Shown one piece after another: positions 8,724 through 20,314 of a stretch of DNA of 53,742 nt. The translations under genes were made by a program, and so were the position numbers. The stretch lies in assembly GCF_000337775.1 (NCBI RefSeq), contig NZ_AOLQ01000022.1, positions 1-53,742 of the forward strand, written 5' to 3'. Origin of the DNA: Haloarcula vallismortis ATCC 29715. Its GTDB lineage: Archaea; Halobacteriota; Halobacteria; Halobacteriales; Haloarculaceae. How positions within the stretch are numbered: the stretch's first letter is position 1; every line of letters begins with the position of its first letter. The notes beneath the pieces were generated by a model. The model was not told the DNA's origin, searched no databases, and worked only from the letters and a program-made list of their open reading frames with translations.

Positions 8724-10954
8724 GCGCCGCCGCCGTGGAGCGGGTCCGTCGCCGAGTTCCGTGGAGCGGGACCCGACTACTGGCGTTGCTTGCGGCGGCG
8801 CTGGCCATCGGCGCGCCGCTGCGGACGATGTACTTTCTCAGCGACGTGGTCGGCGACCCGACCCTGTTTCTGGCGCTTATCGCGCTCTCGCTCGGCGGCG
8901 CGACGCTGCTGGCTCGCGTGCTCAGACCGCCCCTCGCGGTCGGTGTCGGTGCGGTGCTGTTTGCCGGCGGGCTCGGCGCGTACATCCTGAACCTCTCGAC
9001 GGACCCCGCGGTGACGGAACTGCTGGCCGATACCGCCGCTCTGCTGACCGGGCGGTCGCTGCTCCAGATAGCCCAAGTCAGGCTGTGGGTGCTGTCGTTC
9101 GCGCCGGCACCAGTGTTTCTGACCTGGTACTTCGCCCTGCGGCGCTGGTACGTGACGGCGACAGTGGCGGCCGGTACGGCGCTGGCGTTTTTCGCCCTGA
9201 CGACCGACGCCGGCGTGGTGACGACGCTGCTGGGCGTGGTCGGCATCGCCGCGACAATCGGCTTCGGGACGCTCGACACGCTGTCGGCGGACGGGCCGGC
9301 AGACCTGACGAAGCGACCCGACGCGATGACTGGCAGTGACGGGACGGAACACGTGGACGACGACAGCGAGGGCATCGACGCCGGACGGCGCGCCGTCCTC
9401 GAACAGCTGGCGGCGATAATTGTCGTCCCGGCGGCGCTGTCACAGGTGCCAATCACCCGCGACAGCTTGCTGTCCTACGACGATGAGTCGGGGGGCCAGA
9501 CCGTCGAGGGGAGTCTCTTCGATGCCGGGGAGTCCCTCTCAGTACAGGGGAGTATTTCGTTGACACCGGAGATACGGTACACAGTCGAAAGCGAAGAACC
9601 GCGCTACTGGCGGGTCGCCTCCTACGACCGCTACACCGGCAACGGGTGGGTCCGGACTGGAAACCCCCGCCCGTACGGCGACCAGCGCCTCGACAGTCCA
9701 CCGGGTGAAACCCGGATGCTTCGACAGGAGTTCCGGGCGGAGTCGGCCATCGGGACCGTCCCAGCCGCCTGGAAGCCCGTCCGCTACTCTGGGGAGCCGT
9801 CGGTATCGATCTCCAGCGAAGGCGGATTCCAACCTGACGGGACGCTGTCGACGGGCGACAGCTACGAGGTCAGGAGCGAACTGCTCGTGGCGACGCCGGA
9901 CGGGCTGCGTGAGGCCGGGACCGACTACGACGACGGGACCGTAGAGCTGTACACCCAGCTCCCCGACAGCACGCCGGACCGTGTCGAGGAGCGAACGGCT
10001 ATTCTCACCGCGAACGCCGAGAACCCCTACGAGACAGCGTTAGTCATCGAGCGCTGGCTGCAGGACAGCAAGGGCTACTCACTTGATGTCGACCGGCCCG
10101 ACTTCAACGTCGCCGACGCCTTCCTCTTCGAGATGGACGAGGGGTACTGCGTCTACTTCGCGACGGCGATGGTGACGATGCTCCGGACGCAGGGCATCCC
10201 GGCGCGGATGACTGTCGGCTACACGTCCGGCCAGCGCATCGAGGAGAACCAGTGGGTCGTCCGCGGGCTCAACTCCCACGCCTGGGTCGAGGTGTACTTC
10301 CCCGGCCAGGGCTGGGTGCAGTTCGACCCGACGCCGTCCGGGCCGCGTGAGGACATCAGGCAGCAGCGTATCGAAGAGGCAGACTCGGACGAATCGTCGC
10401 CCACTGTCGGCGACGGGAACCCGGTAGAGCAGTACACGCCATCCGACACGTCGACGCCTGCCCCGCTGACCGAGACCAATGGGACCGAGACCGAGCCGAC
10501 TGAGACACCAACGGCCACCGAAACGGACACACCCACCAGCACAACAGGGGCGTCAGGCGCGGACGAGGGGCTGGAGCTGAGCCTGCCGGCGCTCCCGTCG
10601 CGCGAGGCGATGACGCTTGGCGTCGTCGCGTTACTCGGCATCGCGGCGGGCGCGCGCCGGTCCGGCCTCAGCGAGCGAGCCTACCGGGCGGTGTGGCTGC
10701 GATACCAGCGCCGCGTGGATCCCGAGACCGACGTTGAGCGGGCGTTCCAGCGGGCCATGTACGTCCTCGCGAAGGAACACCGGCGCCGGGAGAACGGTGA
10801 GACGGTGCGGGCGTATCTCGACGCGATAGGGGCTGACGACCGGGTCAGGCGGCTAGCCGCAATACGGGAACGACTCCGCTACGGTGGTGAAATCGACGGA
10901 ACAACAGCTGACGAGGCCGTCGAAATCGCCGACGGAATCGTCTCCGACCGGTAG
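8720..10954 (+). CDS. Membrane transglutaminase-like protein (TgpA type)
   Basis: This 744-residue protein has about six N-terminal membrane helices (residues 15-195), an extracellular transglutaminase-like domain and a Thr/Glu-rich linker (about 570-610), one further hydrophobic helix near 630-645, and a cytoplasmic DUF4129-like tail. The catalytic triad is visible: Cys in DEGYCVYFATAMV, His in NSHAWVEVYFPG and Asp in FDPTPSG. The organisation matches bacterial TgpA. Partners MoxR and DUF58 lie immediately upstream in one operon. A protease, amidase or cross-linking activity at the cell surface is plausible; none can be shown from sequence. Confidence 0.9.
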   Translation: MSAAAVERVRRRVPWSGTRLLALLAAALAIGAPLRTMYFLSDVVGDPTLFLALIALSLGGATLLARVLRPPLAVGVGAVLFAGGLGAYILNLSTDPAVTELLADTAALLTGRSLLQIAQVRLWVLSFAPAPVFLTWYFALRRWYVTATVAAGTALAFFALTTDAGVVTTLLGVVGIAATIGFGTLDTLSADGPADLTKRPDAMTGSDGTEHVDDDSEGIDAGRRAVLEQLAAIIVVPAALSQVPITRDSLLSYDDESGGQTVEGSLFDAGESLSVQGSISLTPEIRYTVESEEPRYWRVASYDRYTGNGWVRTGNPRPYGDQRLDSPPGETRMLRQEFRAESAIGTVPAAWKPVRYSGEPSVSISSEGGFQPDGTLSTGDSYEVRSELLVATPDGLREAGTDYDDGTVELYTQLPDSTPDRVEERTAILTANAENPYETALVIERWLQDSKGYSLDVDRPDFNVADAFLFEMDEGYCVYFATAMVTMLRTQGIPARMTVGYTSGQRIEENQWVVRGLNSHAWVEVYFPGQGWVQFDPTPSGPREDIRQQRIEEADSDESSPTVGDGNPVEQYTPSDTSTPAPLTETNGTETEPTETPTATETDTPTSTTGASGADEGLELSLPALPSREAMTLGVVALLGIAAGARRSGLSERAYRAVWLRYQRRVDPETDVERAFQRAMYVLAKEHRRRENGETVRAYLDAIGADDRVRRLAAIRERLRYGGEIDGTTADEAVEIADGIVSDR

Positions 10955-10966
10955 TCCCCGACAGTG

Positions 10967-10973
10967 TTTAATA
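10967..10973 (+). promoter_or_regulatory. TATA box for the aIF1/SUI1 gene
   Basis: TTTAATA lies 26-32 bases upstream of the ATG at 10999. At the usual archaeal spacing the transcript would start on or next to the ATG, so the mRNA is probably leaderless. This also favours ATG 10999 over the in-frame GTG at 10978. Confidence 0.6.
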
Positions 10974-10974
10974 G

Positions 10975-11292
<318 letters not shown>

Positions 11293-11509
11293 ACTCCTGA
11301 CTGCCAACGGTTCTCGTGAGAGCGCCGTGGCAAGCTCCTGCTGTGACCTGCTCGCTGGCTTTTCGGCCCGTGAGTGAACCAGACCCAGCCGTTTTTCTGC
11401 CGTCGTGAGAACTTCTGCGCACCATCGGGAGAGACGGCGGTCAGTGCGTGATATCAACACCCATTATCGGCGGTCAACTATTTCAACCATGGGACGGTAA
11501 CTGTTCGCA

Positions 11510-13816
11510 ATGCTTGTTGTACCCCGGCGGGTGGTGGCCGTCGGACTCGTGGTCCTGCTCCTCGGTGGGGGAATCGCGTCGCTCCCGGTGGCGGCGACCG
11601 CTGACCACGGGGCTGTGACCGACGCCGACAACGGGACGGCGGCCGGAGTCGGTGAGAACTGCACGTACAGAGTCGATACAGCGCCAAATCAGAGTGATCC
11701 GACAGTCGAGACAGTGCAGTCGTCAGCAGACACTACGGAGGCGAACGGCTCGACGGTCCGAACGAGAAGCGCCGACGTTCATCGACGCCAGCCACGAGGC
11801 AAAGGCGGTGACATAGCTTCGACAGCGGCCAGCATGGAGACGGAGACAGCCACATCGGGTGCAACACAGACCGGCGACGGTGACGTGATTCGGCAAACAC
11901 AGACCTACGCGCGTGTGCCGGAACAGCCGGGCGAGGTCGCGGTCACCCTGACCTACGAGGTGCCGGACCGAGTCGTCGACCTCGAAGCACACGTTCCGGC
12001 GGCGGCGACGGTGACCGAAACGGACGGGTTCGAGCGCGTCAACGGGTCCGTGTACGAGTGGGACGAGACGTCGGGTCCGGCGACGATCAGCTACCGTATC
12101 AATCCAAACCAGACCATCCAAAAGAGCGGTCCGGAAGGGGCCGATGGCCGGTATCTCAGCGTCGATACGGGCGAGTGGGCGCTACTCACGCGGTCGCTGA
12201 CGCCGACGCGCTGGCGCTACACCGGTCAAGACCCCGTCAAGTACAACCGCACGCTCCGGACGGCAGGTCCGGGCGCAGCGGGCGAGGAGATCGTGTACCT
12301 CGGCGACGTCGCGACCTTCGAGGAGTCGGCACACAACCAGACGTTCACGCTAGCTGTGCCAGAGCGGGCGACGATGACGGCCTCGCCGATTTCGGTGCTG
12401 GACTCGATGGCGAACGCGTCGAACGCACTTCGGGTGGGCGACCGTGACGAGCAGGTGTTCGTCGTCGCTGCGCCATCCGGAGCTGTCAACTGGGGTGTCG
12501 AGGGGTACCAGATCGGTGACGCAGATATGTGGGTCCAGTCCCGGCAGTCGCTCGATACCGCCAACAACGTCTGGCTCCACGAGTACGTCCACAGCCGGCA
12601 GGCCTACGAGACGACAGCGGAGACGCGGTGGACGGTCGAGGGCTGGGCGACGTACTACGCCGCTGTCCTGACGCTGGAACAGAACCGGATCGGGTTTGAC
12701 GAGTTCCGGGCACAGCTCGCAGCCGGCGAGCAGCCGGTCTACAGTGACGTGACATTGGCCGACAGGTCAAGCTGGACGAACGACGCGAACTACTGGAAGG
12801 GTGCGCTCGTCGCCGGGCGGACCGACGTCCATATCCGCTCGGCTACTGGCCGTAACCAGACACTCCAGCGCGTGTTTCAGTCGCTGAACGGCTACCGTGA
12901 CCCGGTTACGCAGTCACAGCTCCTCACCGAGATCGAGGCCGTTAGTGGGCCAAGCGTTCGAGACGCGACCGCGACGGAGACCGAAACGACAGCAACGGTG
13001 GCGATGTGGAACAAGACGACACACCAGCGGTTGTTCGGTGCGATTCCCGCTCGCATCGGCTACAGTCTCCCACCGGTCGACCGGGCGGACGCCTACCGCG
13101 CAGATAGTCTCTACCGGTCGGACGCACCAGTCGGCGGGAGCGAACCGATCCGGCTGGCGGCCAACGAGACGCTCGCGGTCAATGCGGTCGTCGAGAACGC
13201 TGGCGGCGAGGCAGGGATGTACAACCTGACGCTCGCGGTCAACGAGACCGTTGTCGCCACGAAACAGGGCCAGATCGAACCGGGGGTACGGACCGAAGTC
13301 GAGCTGACACACACATTCACCGAACCCGGGCGATACGTGGTCAGCGTCGACGGCGACACTGCCACAGTCATCGTGTCAGAACCAGCAGCGGCCAGCGTGA
13401 CCGATGTCGCCGTGAGTCCACGCGAAGTCAGACAGGGGGACAGGGTTGACGTGACCGCCACTGTCGTCAACGACAACGATATTCCGGGGACAGCAACGGC
13501 CGAGTTCCGCCGCAACGACGTCGTGTTCGCCGAACAGCGACTGTATCTCTCGCCACAGGCGACGACAACGGTCACGCGGACCGTTACTCTCGACGAACCC
13601 GGCACGGTGTCGCTGTCAGCGGGTGACGGACGGACCACGACGACGGTCGATGTGGTCGTCTCGACGGAAACGGCGGCACCAACGTCGACGCCAACGCCGA
13701 CGGAGATGTCCACAGACAGGCAGACGACAGCCGAAGAGGGAGACGGCTTTACCGCGCTTATGACCGGTCTTGCAGTGTTGCTTGCGGCGCTGATCGCCCG
13801 CCAGCGTGGTTCCTGA
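11510..13816 (+). CDS. Secreted gluzincin-like metalloprotease with C-terminal anchor
   Basis: This is a 768-residue exported protein. It has an N-terminal signal-like helix (residues 8-30), a long beta-rich ectodomain, a zinc-protease motif HEYVH (His357, Glu358, His361) with a probable third ligand in EGWATYY (Glu377), CARDB-like Ig repeats (about residues 550-720), a Thr/Pro-rich linker and a C-terminal DGFTALMTGLAVLLAAL plus basic tail resembling a PGF-CTERM archaeosortase signal. The combination HExxH with a downstream EG(W/F)xxYY is like M61 or M1 gluzincins. It is probably attached to the cell surface. The substrate is unknown. It ends 11 bases past the first possible start of the following transporter frame. 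Confidence 0.82.
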   Translation: MLVVPRRVVAVGLVVLLLGGGIASLPVAATADHGAVTDADNGTAAGVGENCTYRVDTAPNQSDPTVETVQSSADTTEANGSTVRTRSADVHRRQPRGKGGDIASTAASMETETATSGATQTGDGDVIRQTQTYARVPEQPGEVAVTLTYEVPDRVVDLEAHVPAAATVTETDGFERVNGSVYEWDETSGPATISYRINPNQTIQKSGPEGADGRYLSVDTGEWALLTRSLTPTRWRYTGQDPVKYNRTLRTAGPGAAGEEIVYLGDVATFEESAHNQTFTLAVPERATMTASPISVLDSMANASNALRVGDRDEQVFVVAAPSGAVNWGVEGYQIGDADMWVQSRQSLDTANNVWLHEYVHSRQAYETTAETRWTVEGWATYYAAVLTLEQNRIGFDEFRAQLAAGEQPVYSDVTLADRSSWTNDANYWKGALVAGRTDVHIRSATGRNQTLQRVFQSLNGYRDPVTQSQLLTEIEAVSGPSVRDATATETETTATVAMWNKTTHQRLFGAIPARIGYSLPPVDRADAYRADSLYRSDAPVGGSEPIRLAANETLAVNAVVENAGGEAGMYNLTLAVNETVVATKQGQIEPGVRTEVELTHTFTEPGRYVVSVDGDTATVIVSEPAAASVTDVAVSPREVRQGDRVDVTATVVNDNDIPGTATAEFRRNDVVFAEQRLYLSPQATTTVTRTVTLDEPGTVSLSAGDGRTTTTVDVVVSTETAAPTSTPTPTEMSTDRQTTAEEGDGFTALMTGLAVLLAALIARQRGS

Positions 13817-13865
13817 CACGGGCCCGAAGGGAACAGTTATTGCGGTCGGCCAGTCGTTGTCAACC

Positions 13866-14738
13866 GTGAACGTCGGAATCGCGTACGCCGTCCTGTCGGC
13901 GCTGGTGTTCGGGGTGTACCTGTTCGTGATGAAGCGGTGGTTCACCGACTACCCGTCGCCGGTGTTCCTGTTGCTTACATACAGCCTGGTCCCCGTCGTT
14001 TACCTCCCTATTGTCTTCGCCAGCAACGAGCCGTTCCTCCCGGCGGGAAACCGCATCAACGTCCTCTCGTCGATACTCGCCGTGACAGTGGTGACGGCAG
14101 TTGGACTACTCACCCTCTTTCGGGCGATCCGCGTCGGCGAAGTCTCCTACGTGTCGCCGATTAGCAAAATCGTTCCCGTGTTCGTGTTGCCACTGGAAGT
14201 CGGCCTGCTGGGCCAGCACCTCTCTGCGCTGCAGGTCGGCGGCGTCGTTGTCGCGACTGCGGCCGTCTACGTCGCGAACTGGCAGGGCACAGCGTTACTG
14301 GCCCCGCTTAAGCGGGCCCGGCGGTCCCGGCCTGCACAACTGGCGCTGCTGTCGGCTGCGGCGTTCGCACTCGTCGATGTAAGCAAGCGGGTGCTGATGC
14401 AGGAACTGGCCATCGAGCCGACCACATACATTCCGGTGATGGCTGTCGGTATCGCGGCGTTGATGACGCCGTTCGCGTTCCGATACCAGGTCCCGCCGGG
14501 ATGGCGGGGGGACCTCCCGAAGTTCGTCGTCGCGGCGATGTTCGTCGCCTACGCGAACCACATCGTGTTACTGTCCTTCCAGTTGCTCCCGGCGAGTATC
14601 GTTTCGCCCATCGTCAACGGGCAAGCTATTGTCGCCGTTATTCTGGGCGCGATTGTGCTCGACGAGGCGCAGTTCCGGGCACGCCTGGCCGCTGCAGGGC
14701 TTGCTATCGTCGGTATCGCAATGATATCGGTCGGATAG
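13866..14738 (+). CDS. EamA/DMT-family membrane transporter
   Basis: This is a 290-residue protein with about ten membrane helices in two EamA halves, starting VGIAYAVLSALVFGVYLF and ending with a helix near LAIVGIAMISVG. The drug/metabolite transporter superfamily exports or exchanges metabolites; substrate cannot be predicted. GTG 13866 places the first helix at the N-terminus. An alternative GTG at 13806 would overlap the preceding gene by 11 bases and add 20 unlikely residues. Two motifs typical of the fold, SPISKIVPVFVLPLEVG at the end of half one and SPIVNGQAIVAVILG in half two, occupy equivalent positions. Confidence 0.85.
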   Translation: MNVGIAYAVLSALVFGVYLFVMKRWFTDYPSPVFLLLTYSLVPVVYLPIVFASNEPFLPAGNRINVLSSILAVTVVTAVGLLTLFRAIRVGEVSYVSPISKIVPVFVLPLEVGLLGQHLSALQVGGVVVATAAVYVANWQGTALLAPLKRARRSRPAQLALLSAAAFALVDVSKRVLMQELAIEPTTYIPVMAVGIAALMTPFAFRYQVPPGWRGDLPKFVVAAMFVAYANHIVLLSFQLLPASIVSPIVNGQAIVAVILGAIVLDEAQFRARLAAAGLAIVGIAMISVG

Positions 14739-14743
14739 AAAGG

Positions 14744-14908
14744 TCAGGCCGACTTTCGTTCCGACGGGCAGCCAACCTGTACCGCATAGCTCGATTGAAG
14801 CCATGCGGTCGGGTTCTCGGTGTCGTAGACGACGACGTCGCCGCCGCCAGTGGTGAAGCTACCGTACTGCTCGTCGGAGTCGGTAGTATCGCGCGACGCT
14901 GGTTCCAT
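14744..14908 (-). CDS. Small haloarchaeal protein (DUF7331-like)
   Basis: This is a 54-residue acidic protein. The central GGGDVVVYDTENPTAWLQSS pattern is one I associate with a small uncharacterised haloarchaeal family (DUF7331); this naming is from memory and should be checked. There is no membrane segment or cysteine cluster. ATG 14908 is chosen over an upstream in-frame ATG because the family block is near it. The gene converges on the EamA transporter with a 5-base gap. Confidence 0.62.
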   Translation of the reverse strand: MEPASRDTTDSDEQYGSFTTGGGDVVVYDTENPTAWLQSSYAVQVGCPSERKSA

Positions 14909-15140
14909 TGTGGTACAAGGGCACATCCGACACAGCGCTACATAAATGTTTCTCAGATGTAGTATGAAGTATTATTAGCATACTAGGATTTGCCGCATAA
15001 CAACGTCCGACTGATACGGATTGGTGTAGCGATTTACCCGTGTGTGCCGGTCCCGGGTGTCGGCACTATCCGGAGATAATCTACAGCAATCCGTATGAGA
15101 GACCAGCACCGATATGTGGCCGCCAACGAAGGCATCAGAT

Positions 15141-16502
15141 ATGACACGAACGGATGCCCCAGTGACACCGCCAGTCGTGCTGACCGTCGCCGGCAGCGAC
15201 TCGGGCGGCGGGGCCGGCATCCAGGCTGACGTCAAGACCATCGAGGCCTGTGGCGGGTTTGGGACCAGCGCAATCACCAGCGTCACGGCACAGAACACCA
15301 CGGGCGTACAGGGTCAGCATCTGCTTCCGATTGCAGAGATCGAGGCTCAGATCGAGGCCGTCGTCGACGACTTCGACGTGGCCGGAGTCAAGACGGGCAT
15401 GCTCGCGACGAGCGAGGTCATCGATCTGGTCGCGGACCACGCCGCCGCCCTGCCGAACCTCGTCGTCGATCCGGTGATGGTGGCGGCGTCGGGCGACCGG
15501 CTGCTGGCCGCCGAGGCCGAAGACGCATACGAGTCACTCATCGCCGAAGCGACGGTCGTCACGCCCAACGCCGACGAGGCTGCCGTCCTGACCGGCCGCG
15601 ACGTTGACGACCCCGTGGCCGCGGAACGAGCGGGGAAGGAGCTCGTGGAAATGGGAGCCGACAGCGCGCTCGTGAAGGGCGGCCACGTCCCGGGCGACGC
15701 CGTCGTCGATACCCTCGTGACCGAGGACGGGGTGACGACGTTCCGCCACGACCGGGTCGAGACCGAGGCCACCCACGGCTCCGGCTGTACGCTCTCTTCG
15801 GCCATCGCGACGCAGTTGGCCCACGGCGACGACCTGTCGACGGCGGTCGGAAGCGGTATCGACCTGCTTGCGAGCGCGGTCCGGTACAACGTCGACGTGG
15901 GCGAGGGACCCGGCGCGGTCCACCACCTCGTCCAGACGCGCAACGACGCCGCGCGCAATCCGACGAGCGAGGCCGTCGAGCGGGCTGTGTCGACGCTCGT
16001 CGATGCGGACGTGTCGGCGCTGGTCCCCGAGCGAGGGATGACCGTCGCCGGCGCGACACCGTACGCAGAGACGCCGGATTCGGTCGCGGCCGTCGAGGGC
16101 CGCATCGCCCGCACGATGGACGGCGTCCGGCCGAACCGCGGCGTCCGCTTTGGCGCGTCGACGACGGTGGCGCGTGCCCTGCTGGCCGCGAGAGAGCACG
16201 CCCCGGAACTGCGGTTCGCCGCCGACTGCCGGCTGACCGCTTCGGTCGAGGAGGCACTGGCGTCGCTTGACGGCGCTGTCGCAACGTACACCCCCGACGA
16301 GCGGCCGGATTCGGTTTCCGATGACGCCACGGCGCGGTGGGGCGTCGACCGGGCCTTCGAGGCAAGTGACGAGCCACCGGTCGCCGTCGTCGGCCGCGCA
16401 GGCATGGGTGTTAACGGGCGCGTAACGCTGCTTGCGACGGACGCCGACGACCTCGTCTCCCGGGTGGAGACTGTCCACGAGGCCATCGGAGACGACGCGT
16501 AG
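15141..16502 (+). CDS. thiD: Bifunctional ThiD-ThiN (HMP-P kinase / thiamine phosphate synthase)
   Basis: This is a 453-residue fusion. Residues about 1-265 form the ThiD ribokinase-fold kinase, with [18 protein letters not shown] at the start and [13 protein letters not shown] near the anion hole; it phosphorylates hydroxymethylpyrimidine and its phosphate. Residues about 280-453 match ThiN, an archaeal thiamine-phosphate synthase replacing ThiE, here with [16 protein letters not shown] and the terminal [20 protein letters not shown] region. The fusion supplies two thiamine pathway steps. It stands alone here with a 232-bp promoter region; I see no convincing TPP riboswitch. ATG 15141 is at the family N-terminus. 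Confidence 0.92.
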   Translation: MTRTDAPVTPPVVLTVAGSDSGGGAGIQADVKTIEACGGFGTSAITSVTAQNTTGVQGQHLLPIAEIEAQIEAVVDDFDVAGVKTGMLATSEVIDLVADHAAALPNLVVDPVMVAASGDRLLAAEAEDAYESLIAEATVVTPNADEAAVLTGRDVDDPVAAERAGKELVEMGADSALVKGGHVPGDAVVDTLVTEDGVTTFRHDRVETEATHGSGCTLSSAIATQLAHGDDLSTAVGSGIDLLASAVRYNVDVGEGPGAVHHLVQTRNDAARNPTSEAVERAVSTLVDADVSALVPERGMTVAGATPYAETPDSVAAVEGRIARTMDGVRPNRGVRFGASTTVARALLAAREHAPELRFAADCRLTASVEEALASLDGAVATYTPDERPDSVSDDATARWGVDRAFEASDEPPVAVVGRAGMGVNGRVTLLATDADDLVSRVETVHEAIGDDA

Positions 16503-16573
16503 CGAAGCGGTCGTGCGCTGGTTCGACACAGACGGTGGCCGCGTTTAACCGCGAGCAACGCATACCCGGACGT

Positions 16574-17209
16574 ATGAGTGAAACACAGTCGAGCGAGCGG
16601 ATTACGGTCTTCTCGGACTACGTCTGCCCGTTCTGTTATCTCGGGCGCGAATCGCTCAGGCAGTACCAGTCGACGCGCGAGGCCGAACTCGAAATCGACT
16701 GGCACCCCTTCGACCTCCGGAGCGGGAAGCGCAACCCCGACGGCTCCATCGACCACTCCGTCGACGACGGCAAGGACGAGGACTACTACGAGCAGGCGAA
16801 AGAGAGTGTTCGCCGGCTTCAGGCGAAATACGACGTTGAGATGGATCTGGACATCACCACCGATATCGACTCACTGCCCGCCCAAATCTCCTCGTACTAC
16901 ATCAAAGAGCACTACGACTACGAGACGTGGCTTGCCTTCGACGTGGCCGTCTTCGATGCGCTGTGGCAGGACGGACGGGACATCGGCGACGAGGACCTGC
17001 TGGTCGACCTGGCCGAAGACGCGAGCGTCGACGGCGACGAAATCCGGTCGGCGCTCGCCGACGACGCGCTCCGCTCTGCGGTCCGCGAGAAGTTCACGGC
17101 GGCCCAGCAACAGGGTATCACTGGCGTCCCCACGTTCGCCTACGATGGGCACGCCGCCCGCGGTGCGGTTCCGCCAGAGCAGCTAGAACGGTTGGTCGAA
17201 GGTACCTGA
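16574..17209 (+). CDS. DsbA/FrnE-family oxidoreductase
   Basis: This is a 211-residue thioredoxin-fold protein with a helical insertion. The active-site motif is CPFC (Cys18 and Cys21) in FSDYVCPFCYLG, and the cis-proline loop is GITGVPTFAYDG. No signal peptide is present, so it works in the cytoplasm, like FrnE-type proteins. It could catalyse disulfide exchange or isomerisation, or be a glutathione S-transferase kappa-like or 2-hydroxychromene carboxylate isomerase relative. ATG 16574 has a short leader. The gene converges with the dehydrogenase gene that ends at 17230. Confidence 0.88.
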   Translation: MSETQSSERITVFSDYVCPFCYLGRESLRQYQSTREAELEIDWHPFDLRSGKRNPDGSIDHSVDDGKDEDYYEQAKESVRRLQAKYDVEMDLDITTDIDSLPAQISSYYIKEHYDYETWLAFDVAVFDALWQDGRDIGDEDLLVDLAEDASVDGDEIRSALADDALRSAVREKFTAAQQQGITGVPTFAYDGHAARGAVPPEQLERLVEGT

Positions 17210-17229
17210 GCGGGACCACCTGATTACCT

Positions 17230-19073
<1,844 letters not shown>

Positions 19074-19135
19074 CAAGAGAGCGCTTCGACAAGTGGTGGT
19101 ATAAGTGTTGTCGCAGTGTGACAATTCTACTCAGT

Positions 19136-19483
19136 TCAGCTGCCCGATTCTGACCCGCTCTCGATGAACTCGATAAGCTCCTCGGCCGGGACGAACCCGT
19201 CGGCACGGCGGTCGATAAGTTCTCCATCGGCAAACAGCAGGAACGTCGGGACACTCCGGACATCGAACGCGTCGACGGCATCGAGGTCACCCTTCGGATT
19301 GAACACGACTACTGTGGCGTCGGTGGCTTTCGCGGCGATGTCGAGTATCGGCTCCATCGACTTGCAGATTGTACAGCCGCTTGTCCGGACCATCGCCAGT
19401 ACGCGGTCAGTCGTCGCCAGCACGTCGTCAAGTTCGCTCCGTGTTTCGACCGTCCGAACGCTGTTTTCGGTTGTTGTGTTCAT
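19136..19483 (-). CDS. Thioredoxin-like protein, CTIC active site
   Basis: This is a 115-residue thioredoxin-fold protein. The redox motif is SGCTICKSM (Cys37, Cys40), replacing the usual WCGPC, and the cis-proline is in VRSVPTFLLFADG. It is cytoplasmic, normal in length, and might serve as a thiol-disulfide reductase with a specialised partner. The atypical CTIC centre should alter redox potential. A G/C-tract dyad lies 61-76 bases upstream of its ATG. Confidence 0.85.
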   Translation of the reverse strand: MNTTTENSVRTVETRSELDDVLATTDRVLAMVRTSGCTICKSMEPILDIAAKATDATVVVFNPKGDLDAVDAFDVRSVPTFLLFADGELIDRRADGFVPAEELIEFIESGSESGS

Positions 19484-19543
19484 ACAGTCGGTACGTGCCA
19501 CAGCGCGAAGAACCCCGCGACGGGCCACACCCGTTCGGACGTA

Positions 19544-19559
19544 CCCCCCTACAGGGGGG
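19544..19559. promoter_or_regulatory. CCCCCCT-AC-AGGGGGG dyad
   Basis: Seven perfect base pairs, CCCCCCT at 19544-19550 and AGGGGGG at 19553-19559, flank a 2-base centre. It lies between the acetyltransferase stop (19562) and the thioredoxin-like start (19483), both on the minus strand. It could be an operator for the thioredoxin-like gene. The minimal loop makes an RNA terminator hairpin less likely. Confidence 0.45.
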
Positions 19560-19561
19560 CG

Positions 19562-20122
19562 TCAGTCCTCGATTTCCCGCACGACCGACGCGGGGTTTCC
19601 CTGGACGACGACGCCGGACGGAACGTCATCGGTGACGACCGCGCCGGACCCGATGACGGCGTCGTCACCGATGGTGACGCCCGGATTGATGACCGCCTGC
19701 CCGCCGATCCAGACGTTGTCGCCGACAGACACCGGCTTCCCGTACTCGACGCCGCTGCGTCGTTCATCCGGGTCCAGCGGATGCGTCGCGGTGTAGATGT
19801 GGACGCCCGGCCCGAGCAAGCAATCGTCGCCGACATCGACCCGGCAGACGTCCAGCACGACACAGTCGAAGTTCGCGTAGAACCCGTCGCCGACGTGGAT
19901 GTTGTCGCCGTAGTCACACCGGAACGGGGGTTCGACGTGACAATCCGCGCCGACGGAGCCGAACAGGTCCTCGATGAGCGACCGTCTGGTGTCGGTTTCC
20001 CCTGGCTCGGTCCGGTTGTACTCTCGGGTGAGTTCGTTCGCCCGCTCACGGGCGGCGACGAGTTCCGGGTCGCTCGCATCGTAGCGCTCGCCAGCGAGCA
20101 TCTTCTCTCGCTCAGCGGTCAT
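19562..20122 (-). CDS. Maltose/galactoside O-acetyltransferase family protein
   Basis: This is a 186-residue left-handed beta-helix acetyltransferase of the Maa/NodL/LacA type that transfers acetyl from acetyl-CoA to a sugar hydroxyl. The N-terminal cap begins MTAEREKMLAGERYDASDPE, and hexapeptide repeats run through VGDGFYANFDCVVLD, YTATHPLDP (containing the catalytic His) and SVGDNVWIGGQAVINPGV. Length is as expected. The sugar substrate is not known. The stop lies just before the G/C dyad. Confidence 0.9.
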   Translation of the reverse strand: MTAEREKMLAGERYDASDPELVAARERANELTREYNRTEPGETDTRRSLIEDLFGSVGADCHVEPPFRCDYGDNIHVGDGFYANFDCVVLDVCRVDVGDDCLLGPGVHIYTATHPLDPDERRSGVEYGKPVSVGDNVWIGGQAVINPGVTIGDDAVIGSGAVVTDDVPSGVVVQGNPASVVREIED

Positions 20123-20314
20123 CCCAATCGTCCTCCGAAGTGTCGCTCGGGGCGAAGCGAGGTGTAAGCATAGTGGGCCGTCGGACCGCCCTGGTAAGAG
20201 ATGTTTGGGTCGGCAATCCCGAACTAGCGGGAGTCGTACCGGTATCAGCCGTTCTTATCGAGAGTCAGAAACCACCACCGCAAGCCGGTTAGTCAGTCTG
20301 TGCAGGGTGGGACT

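Noticed and set aside
14909..15140. TPP riboswitch upstream of thiD
   Set aside because: I could not identify the conserved THI-box segments in this 232-bp region; a regulator-binding site is more likely.
15347..16756. Long minus-strand open frame (469 codons) opposite thiD-thiN
   Set aside because: It lies fully antisense to a well-supported enzyme. Its Ser/Arg-rich composition is what the complement of GC-rich haloarchaeal coding DNA gives.
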